64,000 nt of DNA from Salinibacter altiplanensis (GTDB lineage: Bacteria > Bacteroidota > Rhodothermia > Rhodothermales > Salinibacteraceae). The position numbers were made by a program, and so were the translations under genes. The notes beneath the pieces were generated by a model. That model worked only from the letters and a program-made list of their open reading frames with translations. It did no database searches and was not told the DNA's origin. The DNA is taken from positions 1-64,000 of the forward strand of contig NZ_NCQY01000011.1 of assembly GCF_002894645.1 (NCBI RefSeq), written 5' to 3'. Below, one piece after another: positions 1 to 6,308 of the stretch. Position 1 is the stretch's first letter. Each line of letters begins with the position of its first letter.

Positions 1-111
1 GGAGCCGCTTCCCGGACAAGGCGGGGGCCAGGGGGGAGGGGGGCAGGGCGGCAGTGGGGGCGGGAACTGAGCGCCCGTTCCTTGGCAACTTGCGACAAAG
101 ACCGACATCAC

Positions 112-146
112 AAAATGGCGAGGGGCATCCCCCCTCGCCATTTTTG
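112..146. terminator. Bidirectional intrinsic terminator hairpin
   Basis: A perfect 12-bp stem (114-125 with 131-142) with a 5-base loop is followed by five T on the plus strand and preceded by four A, so it can end transcription in both directions. It probably ends a plus-strand gene lying left of the window. The rest of positions 1-111 shows no gene that I can support. Confidence 0.75.
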
Positions 147-172
147 CATGGCTGCGGGCGGCTCGTCAAAAC

Positions 173-206
173 AAAAAAGCGGCAGCCCCGTCTTGGGACT
201 GCCGCT
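173..206 (-). terminator. Terminator of RNase P RNA
   Basis: On the minus strand an 8-bp stem (206-199 with 185-178), extended by a C-rich/G-rich pairing, is followed by a run of six T. It lies 16 bases beyond the 3' end of the RNase P RNA and is the natural end of that transcript. Confidence 0.8.
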
Positions 207-221
207 CGTATCCAGGCGGAT

Positions 222-646
222 CGTGCAAGTCTGTAAGCCGAATTTGGTCTGCTCGCCCCCGGCGCCGTGGCCGGCCGACGAGGAGGCCATCATCTATCTG
301 GGACGGCCGTTGCCGGTCGCCTCAAGCGGCCTACCTGCACCAAGGAGGCGGGCAGCCTCCGGTCCCGATCGCCGGGGCCCAGTGCCACTTGGCCTTACAC
401 CCCGTGGGGTTTGCCGGGCCGCTCCGATTGCCCGGAGCGCCGGTGCGCTCTTACCGCACCCTTGCACCCCTTACCCCGACGGCTGCCGGGGCGGGACTGC
501 TCTCTGTTGCACATGCCGTCGTGCCGGGGAGGCCCGGCACGCCTTCCCGTTAGGAAGCACGGTGCCCTGTGGTGTTCAGACTTTCCTCACCGCCGGCCCA
601 GTGGTGTACAGCTGGGGCGCGACGGAGCGATGGCCCGATTCGCACG
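222..646 (-). ncRNA. rnpB: RNase P RNA (bacterial type A-like)
   Basis: This is the catalytic RNA of ribonuclease P, which removes 5' leaders from pre-tRNAs. On the minus strand I see the conserved 5' core GAGGAAAGTCTGAACACC (around 586-569), the GGTAAGAGCGCACCGG-type core segment (around 457-440), and the 3' core ending in the TTCGGCTTAC segment (around 243-233). The ends were set by the terminal P1 helix: CGTGCGA at 646-640 pairs with TTGCACG at 228-222, giving an RNA of about 425 nt, normal for the family. It is followed by its own terminator and lies just downstream of another minus-strand gene that has its own terminator, so it is probably a separate transcript. Exact ends are inferred; open reading frames across it on both strands are artefacts. 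Confidence 0.9.
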
Positions 647-711
647 TCCTTTGATGTACACCCGTGCCGGTGGAGGAAGGTCCCATGCGCGCCAGCGGCC
701 TAGGGCCACGC

Positions 712-748
712 AAAAAAGCGCAGCGGCCTCGGCGGACAGCTGCGCTTT
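712..748 (-). terminator. Terminator after the zinc-ribbon-like gene
   Basis: On the minus strand an 8-bp stem (746-739 with 724-717) is followed by a T run (717-712). It begins at the stop codon of the gene that ends at 747 and separates that gene from rnpB. Confidence 0.75.
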
Positions 749-1523
749 ACAGGGCGAGTGCGTCTTTCATGTCGTCGACCGTCTCGTTGTAGAGGTCCTG
801 GTCGACGATGATGCGTCCGGTGTGCTCGCAGGCGACGATGGTCTTTCGCTTCCGAATTTCGACCTGCCGCTGCGGCGGAACGGCAAAGCCGGCGGCAGCG
901 CCTCGCTTGAGCGGCACAACGGCCCGGCCGTCGCGAAGGCGGTCGCGGAGCTTCGAGTAGGCCTTGACGTAGCGGCTGTCGACCTTCTCGGATGCCTCTT
1001 CCCGGAGCTCCTCAAGGGTCTTCTCCTCGTCCTCCGTGTCGTCGACGACTTCTTCGAGCTCGTCCTGCTTCTCGTCGAGAGCCTCCTTGAGCTCGTCGAG
1101 GCGGTCCTGCGTGTCTTCAATGGCCCCCTCGTTCGACTCGATGGTTTCTTCGGCCTCCTCGATGGTCTCTTCGGCCTCGGCGATGCGCTCCTCCTGACTT
1201 TCAATCTCTTTCGTGAGCGCGTCGAACTCGCGGTTGTTGCGGACTTCAAGCTGCTGCTCTTCGTACTTGTCGATGAGGCCTTCCGCCTCCTTGATGTCGA
1301 GCTCGGCCTGCCGCTTGGCCACCTTCTGCTCCTGAACCTCCTCCTCGTAGTTCTCGAGGCGCGTTTCGAGGCCCGCCTTCTCGTCCTCCAGGTCACGGAT
1401 TTCGGCGGGGAGGTCGCCGCGGAGCTTCTGAATTTGGTCGATCCGGTTGTCAATATGTTGGAGCCGGACCAGGGCACGGAGCTGGTCCTTTACATCTGTC
1501 TTCTTCTTTCGAGCAGTCGGCAT
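747..1523 (-). CDS. Coiled-coil protein of the C4-type zinc-ribbon (DUF164) family with a degenerate ribbon
   Basis: 258 aa. Residues 12-195 form a long, highly charged, Glu-rich helical coiled coil; residues 200-245 align by eye to the C-terminal zinc ribbon of this family, including the VPPQRQ-EIRKRK core and the CEH-GRI segment. Members often sit near Nif3-like genes, as here (the next minus-strand gene upstream is a Nif3 homologue), and their exact function is unknown. The odd point is that the usual first CxxC is replaced by small or hydrophobic residues (about 209-213) and the last Cys of the second pair is Thr235, so C232 is the only cysteine and zinc binding is unlikely. The fold may be kept without metal. 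The start ATG at 1523 is followed by a basic N-terminus typical of the family. A hairpin (1589-1604) lies in the leader. Confidence 0.8.
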   Translation of the reverse strand: MPTARKKKTDVKDQLRALVRLQHIDNRIDQIQKLRGDLPAEIRDLEDEKAGLETRLENYEEEVQEQKVAKRQAELDIKEAEGLIDKYEEQQLEVRNNREFDALTKEIESQEERIAEAEETIEEAEETIESNEGAIEDTQDRLDELKEALDEKQDELEEVVDDTEDEEKTLEELREEASEKVDSRYVKAYSKLRDRLRDGRAVVPLKRGAAAGFAVPPQRQVEIRKRKTIVACEHTGRIIVDQDLYNETVDDMKDALAL

Positions 1524-1588
1524 AGACTAGCTGTTTTGATCATTTGAGCGCAGATGAACACCATTCAATAAGTACATCCAGACTGGAC

Positions 1589-1604
1589 GGAGGTTCGTAC
1601 CTCC
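1589..1604. repeat. Short inverted repeat in the leader of the zinc-ribbon-like gene
   Basis: GGAGGT and ACCTCC separated by a TCGT loop form a perfect 6-bp hairpin 66-81 bases upstream of the start codon at 1523. It could be a leader hairpin or an operator half-site pair. The rest of 1524-1815 shows no gene. Confidence 0.4.
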
Positions 1605-1815
1605 ATATGGGACTTCTTTCATTTCGTGCAAAAACATCGAGAGTCGGGCCGTCACTCTGTTGGGGACCCGGGGGGAGCGCTCCTGAGAATCTCGCGTTGT
1701 GCGTCTCGTGTGGCGGGAGGGACGGCGTCAGGTCGAGACGAGCGGCTGCGCAGCGTGCATCACACGACGCGGCGACTCCCAAGGCGGCCTTCAATTTCGC
1801 CGCGGGCCCTGGTGC

Positions 1816-2973
1816 CTACGACGGTTCGTCCCCTGCGTCTCCGGAGGGAACGAACGTACGCACGGGACTGGTGGTGGTGTCGGTCCGGTGCCAGTCGACC
1901 CGGGGAAAGTGCTCGCGGAGCCGGTCTCGGAGCAGGGCCTCAGTGAGGGCCTCCGTCTCGTAGTGCCCGGGGTCGATGAGGGCCATCTCAGGGGCCCCGT
2001 CCGTGCCGAGCACGTCGAAGAACTCGTGGTACGTCACGTCCGCGGTGACGTAGGCGTCGGCCCCGGCGCCGCGGGCGGTGCCGATGAAGTCGCTGCCGGC
2101 CCCGCCGCAGACGGCCACGCGCTCGACCGTCGCGTCCGGGTCGCCCACGTAGCGCAGGCTCCCGGCATCGAGGCGGGTCGCCACGCGGTCGAGGAACGCG
2201 GAGAGGGGCAACGGATCGTCGAGGTGGCCCAGCGCGCCGAGTCCGGCCTGCGAATTCTTCTGCTTGACCGGATAGAGGTCGTAGGCCACCTCCTCGTACG
2301 GGTGGGCCTCCTGCAGAGCGGCCCTTACGGGGCCCAGTGCCCAGCGGGCCACCTCTACCTCCAGCTTCCGCTCGTCGGCCGACTCCACGTTGCCCCCGGC
2401 CGTGCCGATGTGCGGGTCGGTGTCGGCCCCGGGCGCAAAGAAGCCGGTGCCCTCTGTCGCGAACGCGCAGGCCTCGTAGTCGCCGATCTGGCCGGCGCCC
2501 GCGTCGGCGAGGGCCTGCCGCACGTCGTCGACCGCGTCCTCCGGCACAAAGACGGCCAGCTTGTAGAGCGTGTCCGCGAAGCCGTCGAGAAAGCCGACGT
2601 CGGTGAGGCCCAGGCGCTCGGCGAGGGCAAACGAGACCCCCTCCGGCGCGGCGTCGAGGTTGGTGTGGATGCTGTAGAGCCCGATGCCCGCCTCCGCGAA
2701 CCGGAGGGCCAGGTTCGAGACGTACCCGTCGGCCGTCACCCCGTCGAGCGGCCGAAAGAGGAGGGGATGGTGGGTGACGACGAGCTCGGCGTCGTGGGCC
2801 TTCGCCTCCGCCAGCACCTCCGGCGTGGCGTCGAGGGCCAGCACCGCGCGGGTGACGCCCCGGGCCGCGTCCCCGACCTGTAGGCCGACGTTGTCGTAGT
2901 CCTGGGCGGAGCCGGGCGGGGCCCAGGCCTCGAGGGCCGTGGCGATGTCGGCGATGGTGGGCGTGTCGTCCAT
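1816..2973 (-). CDS. Nif3-like dinuclear metal centre protein (GTP cyclohydrolase 1 type 2 homologue)
   Basis: 385 aa from the ATG at 2973. The N-terminus carries the family signature: a QDYDNVGLQVG segment (about residues 20-30), the metal-binding THHP at about 65-68 and the SIHTNLD motif at about 100-106. The C-terminal third has the second metal-binding part, VCGGAGSDF and TADVTYHEF, ending with IDPGHYETE, where His and Glu complete the two-metal site. The long middle insertion (about 130-240, with an HPYEE-type segment) is the PII-like domain found in the longer YqfO-type members. The biochemical role of the family is unsettled. An upstream in-frame extension is less likely because the ATG at 2973 gives the usual N-terminus. 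It is followed by the DUF164-like gene, a frequent neighbour. Confidence 0.9.
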   Translation of the reverse strand: MDDTPTIADIATALEAWAPPGSAQDYDNVGLQVGDAARGVTRAVLALDATPEVLAEAKAHDAELVVTHHPLLFRPLDGVTADGYVSNLALRFAEAGIGLYSIHTNLDAAPEGVSFALAERLGLTDVGFLDGFADTLYKLAVFVPEDAVDDVRQALADAGAGQIGDYEACAFATEGTGFFAPGADTDPHIGTAGGNVESADERKLEVEVARWALGPVRAALQEAHPYEEVAYDLYPVKQKNSQAGLGALGHLDDPLPLSAFLDRVATRLDAGSLRYVGDPDATVERVAVCGGAGSDFIGTARGAGADAYVTADVTYHEFFDVLGTDGAPEMALIDPGHYETEALTEALLRDRLREHFPRVDWHRTDTTTSPVRTFVPSGDAGDEPS

Positions 2974-3214
2974 GGCAGACGCAGGGGCGTAACGAGAGGA
3001 GCGTACGCCTCTTACATGACCGAGCGGGAGGGCGGATTCGTGAAAGACGCCCCAAGGCCGTGGGCCCCCACTACCCACGCGCCGAAAAACGCGTTGGCCG
3101 CTCTGGGCAGGCCTACTCCAGCGAAAGGGGCCTGAGGGCGTCCCGGCGGATCACCAACTCGATGCCGGTGCCGTTCTGTTCCGGACGTCCCGCTGCTCTG
3201 CCTGTCCGGGCTCG

Positions 3215-4348
3215 TCACCGCCCGTGAGGGAACGAGGCGTCCCCGGCCCCGGCCTGGACCGCCAGGTCGTCCACCCCGAAGGACGTGCCCACGTCCAGCC
3301 CGGAGGCAATCAGCGGATGGTTCAGGGGGACGGTCCGGGTCTGTCCCGCAATCTCGTCGAGTGGGACCTGTGTGAACGTGTCGTCCTGGACGGCGACCAT
3401 GACCCCGGTGGTGCCGTCGGCGACCAGGGCGGCGGCGCGGCTACCCAGGGTGGTGGCCAGGTTGCGGTCGTAGGCCGTGGGGGACCCGCCGCGCTGCATG
3501 TGTCCCAGGACGGTGGTCCGGATGCTGGTGTCCAGGGGCTCCCGCAGTTGATCGGCGAGGACGCGGCTGATGCCGCCGAGGCGGATGGAGTCGGTGTACT
3601 CCTGTCCCCGCTCCTGCACCACGTAGTCTCCCTCCTCGTGTCGGGCCCCCTCGGCCACCGCGACGATCGTGAAGCGCTGGCCGCTCCGTGCGCGGTCCCG
3701 ACACACGCCCGCGACCGTTTCCACGTCGTACTCAATCTCGGGGAGGAGAATCACGTCGGTGCCGCTGGCGACCCCTGCGTGCAGCGCAATCCAGCCCGAG
3801 TACCGCCCCATCGTTTCGACGATCATGACCCGGTGGTGGCTCTGGGCCGTCGTGTGGATGCGGTCGATCGCGTCGGTCGCAATGGTGACGGCGGTGTCGA
3901 ACCCGACCGTGCGGTCGGTGCCCACCAGGTCGTTGTCGATTGTCTTGGGCACGCCCACGATGCCGACCCCGAGGTCGGTGAGGCGATGGGCGATGGACAT
4001 GGTGCCGTCCCCGCCGATTGCGACGAGGGCATCCAGGTCGAGGGTGCGGTAGGTCTTCACCACCTGAGCGGAGACGTCGGCCCCGCCCCGTGGCAGGTAG
4101 TTGAAGGGGTCGGCCTTGTTGCTGGCCCCGAGAATGGTGCCGCCCCGGGTCAGAATGCCGCTCACGTCGCGGTAGTGAAGGGGCTCTACGTTTCGGTTGA
4201 CGACGCCGCGAAACCCGTCGCGGAAGCCGAGGACCTCCGCGTCGTGCTGGAGGGTGAGACTCTTCGTGACGGCGCGGAGCGCAGCGTTGATGCCGGGGCA
4301 GTCGCCCCCGCCGGTGAGGACGCCGACGCGAAGAGAGTTGTTGGGCAT
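3215..4348 (-). CDS. pfkA: 6-phosphofructokinase, group III type
   Basis: 377 aa from the ATG at 4348. It phosphorylates fructose 6-phosphate in glycolysis. Visible motifs are the N-terminal GGGDCPGIN (13-21), GGDGT (112-116), PKTIDND (134-140), METMGRYSGW-type sequence (about 179-186) and GHMQRGGSP near 290. In this superfamily Gly in GGDGT favours ATP and Asp (GGDD) favours pyrophosphate; Lys in PKTIDND is typical of PPi enzymes and of the actinobacterial-type ATP enzymes of group III. The combination here predicts an ATP-dependent, probably non-allosteric enzyme; this is inference. It is transcribed alone, with no close operon partner. A longer in-frame reading upstream has a low-complexity, unlikely N-terminus. 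Confidence 0.92.
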   Translation of the reverse strand: MPNNSLRVGVLTGGGDCPGINAALRAVTKSLTLQHDAEVLGFRDGFRGVVNRNVEPLHYRDVSGILTRGGTILGASNKADPFNYLPRGGADVSAQVVKTYRTLDLDALVAIGGDGTMSIAHRLTDLGVGIVGVPKTIDNDLVGTDRTVGFDTAVTIATDAIDRIHTTAQSHHRVMIVETMGRYSGWIALHAGVASGTDVILLPEIEYDVETVAGVCRDRARSGQRFTIVAVAEGARHEEGDYVVQERGQEYTDSIRLGGISRVLADQLREPLDTSIRTTVLGHMQRGGSPTAYDRNLATTLGSRAAALVADGTTGVMVAVQDDTFTQVPLDEIAGQTRTVPLNHPLIASGLDVGTSFGVDDLAVQAGAGDASFPHGR

Positions 4349-4628
4349 GGGGCGGCGCGGAGATGGGAAGGGAATGGTGGGATGGGGGCACGGTGCCGAC
4401 CGCCCATCTAATGAGCAGGGAGCCGAATGTGTGTGGAGGAGATGCGAAAAAGAGATTCGTTCGGGCGAAACGAAGTCTCTCCGTCTCGGCACAGGCGTTT
4501 GGAGGTGCGCTCGGGGCGGTCCGGAGCCGCCGCGGTTCGACGAAAAACTCCGCCCCCCCCCACGCACGTTAGAAGCTGTCCAGGGTCTTTCGACAGCTCG
4601 CCAGCGTGCTCCCAAATCAACCCGTCTC

Positions 4629-5036
4629 ATGAAGGTGCAACAATCCCAAAATGTTCTCGGCGGCGTGCTTCGCGCGTGCTCGATGGATCCCGAGACTGGG
4701 TTCTACCGAGATGGCCACTGTCGGACCGGGCCGCGTGACGCCGGCAGCCACGTCGTGTGTGCCAGGATGACGGAGGCATTCCTGGAGTACACGAAGCGCC
4801 AGGGCAACGACCTGATGACCCCGCGTCCAGAGATGGACTTTCCGGGGTTGGAGCCGGGCGACCGGTGGTGTCTCTGTGCCGCACGGTGGCGGGAGGCAGT
4901 GGAGGACGGGGTGGCCCCGCCCGTCGTACTGGCAGCCACCAGCGAGGCGGCCCTGCAGGCGGTCGACCTGGAGACGCTGAAGGCGCACGCCATCGACGCA
5001 TCGTCGCCGGACGACACCACGCCCCAGGACCCGTAA
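4629..5036 (+). CDS. DUF2237 family protein
   Basis: 135 aa. The whole protein matches the DUF2237 pattern: NVLGG near the N-terminus, DP-TGF-RDG-C-TGP-D-GSH-VCA in the first half (residues 20-46), then EFLEYTK-RGNDL-TPRPE--FPGL-PGDRWCLCA-RW and APPVVL-AT in the second half. It has several conserved Cys, among them the WCLCA pair. No function is established for the family. The ATG at 4629 lies a few residues before the first conserved block, so this start is preferred over in-frame upstream codons. The gene converges on msrB, leaving only about 10 bases between their stops. Confidence 0.88.
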   Translation: MKVQQSQNVLGGVLRACSMDPETGFYRDGHCRTGPRDAGSHVVCARMTEAFLEYTKRQGNDLMTPRPEMDFPGLEPGDRWCLCAARWREAVEDGVAPPVVLAATSEAALQAVDLETLKAHAIDASSPDDTTPQDP

Positions 5037-5046
5037 GTGCGCCGTG

Positions 5047-5604
5047 TCAGGAGCGAAAGTCGGGCAGCGGAGCGTCGGCCGGGACGAAAGAGAGGGCGAG
5101 GCCGTTGTTGCAGTAGCGAAGGCCGGTGGGGTCCGGGCCGTCCGTAAAGATGTGGCCCTGATGGCCGCCGCAGCGGGCGCAGTGATACTCAGTGCGGGTG
5201 TATCCCAGCTTCGTGTCCTTCTTCGTGTCCACCTGACTGTCGAGCGGGGCCCAAAAACTCGGCCAGCCCGTTCCGCTCTCGTACTTGGTCTTCGACGAAA
5301 ACAGCGGCAGGCGGCAGGCCGCGCAGATGTAGGTCCCGGTCCGGGGCTCGTTTAGCAGTGGGCTCGATCGTCGCGGCTCGGTTTCCTCCTCGAAAAGAAT
5401 CTGGTACTCGCCTTTTGTCAAGAGGCGTCGCCACTCCTCCTCAGGCTTGTCCAGTGGAGGAAAATCCTCGGGAAGCGAATGCACGCCGAGCGTGTCGGGG
5501 GCGGAAGCAGACGCGGGGCTCGACCGACCGGGCGTACATGCAGTCAGCGCCAGGGGCGCCATGGCGGCCCAGCCCAAGTGTTTGAGAAACGTTTTGCGGT
5601 CCAT
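5047..5604 (-). CDS. msrB: Peptide-methionine (R)-S-oxide reductase, predicted lipoprotein
   Basis: 185 aa. It reduces the R form of methionine sulfoxide in oxidised proteins. The domain begins near residue 55 (EEEWRRLL) and shows two zinc-binding CxxC pairs (ICAAC about 94-97, CARCG about 143-146), the SGTGWPSFW block, HQGHIF-DGP and the catalytic RYCNN segment near the C-terminus. Unlike the soluble enzyme, it begins with a basic residue pair, a hydrophobic stretch and LTAC (Cys23), a good lipobox, so it should be attached to a membrane and act on envelope proteins. It is divergent from the Cys/His-rich gene at 5788, and a methionine-repair enzyme next to a predicted copper-uptake locus is consistent with oxidative stress in the envelope. 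Confidence 0.92.
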   Translation of the reverse strand: MDRKTFLKHLGWAAMAPLALTACTPGRSSPASASAPDTLGVHSLPEDFPPLDKPEEEWRRLLTKGEYQILFEEETEPRRSSPLLNEPRTGTYICAACRLPLFSSKTKYESGTGWPSFWAPLDSQVDTKKDTKLGYTRTEYHCARCGGHQGHIFTDGPDPTGLRYCNNGLALSFVPADAPLPDFRS

Positions 5605-5787
5605 GGGAATGTAGGAATGGAGTGCAGCGTGGGCGCAGGATTATGGAAAGTGCATCGTCGAGATGTTTCAGTGCGTCGCCAAACTCCACGAAGATACGCT
5701 GAATGGCACGAAAACGAGGGGCACAGGTTGATCTCCGGAGATGAAAAGACGTAACGATTAGTACTCATTTCCCCAGCCGCGTCCGCG

Positions 5788-6219
5788 ATGCGTTTAGGAC
5801 TGCATACATTCCGGTGTCCCCAGTGGGGGCGGACCCTGTCCGTCCTGATCGTCGGGGCTCTGTTGATGCAGGGGCCTCTCCAGGGCCTCGTGCAGGGGGC
5901 CCATGAGGCGATGGGGACCCATCAGTGTGCTCACACTGCGCATGACGTGTGTCCGCGCAACCCCGATGGGGCGTGCACCTGTGCCCACACCGAATCCGAT
6001 GGGGAGACGGAGGGTCCGACCATCCGGGCGTGTCATGGCGGATCGGAGGTCCTGGGGCCTGTGTCCACATGGCAGTTGCTCCGTGCCCCCATCTCTGTTC
6101 CGGGCCCTCTCGTCTCTGAGGCGACGTTTTTGTCTTCGTCGCCGTCCCGGCCGCCGCACCGCTTCGGCGATGATATCTTTCGTCCTCCTCGACCGGCACC
6201 TTCCGTGCGCCTGCGCTGA
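5788..6219 (+). CDS. Secreted Cys/His-rich protein upstream of a TonB receptor
   Basis: 143 aa, not matched to a named family with certainty. It has a basic start, one hydrophobic segment (about 17-37, possible signal peptide or anchor), then a Cys/His-rich stretch (about 40-85: CAH, HDVC, CTCAH, CHGG) and a Pro-rich tail. The pattern resembles small secreted proteins (DUF2946-like or the so-called HYC_CC_PP type) that accompany copper-related outer-membrane receptors. The receptor at 6309 follows after 89 bases on the same strand, suggesting co-transcription. A role in periplasmic metal handling is inference. Codon use fits the genome, and the length and position support a real gene. Confidence 0.6.
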   Translation: MRLGLHTFRCPQWGRTLSVLIVGALLMQGPLQGLVQGAHEAMGTHQCAHTAHDVCPRNPDGACTCAHTESDGETEGPTIRACHGGSEVLGPVSTWQLLRAPISVPGPLVSEATFLSSSPSRPPHRFGDDIFRPPRPAPSVRLR

Positions 6220-6308
6220 CCGGCAGGCGTCTTCCCACTTGTGTCGTTCGGACTTCTGCGCTGACGAGGTCATCCGTGCATCTCTCAAGACTTGGAGGAC
6301 TTCTTGTT

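Noticed and set aside
82-1547. Reading frames on the plus strand across the RNase P RNA and the zinc-ribbon gene
   Set aside because: They run antisense to a conserved RNA and a real gene and encode low-complexity sequence with no family resemblance.
1699-2883. 394-codon plus-strand frame
   Set aside because: It is antisense to the Nif3-like gene, a common artefact in GC-rich DNA; the minus-strand protein has clear family motifs.
3012-3218. 68-codon minus-strand frame between the Nif3-like gene and pfkA
   Set aside because: Odd composition, no family resemblance and no start context; another short frame there lacks a start codon.
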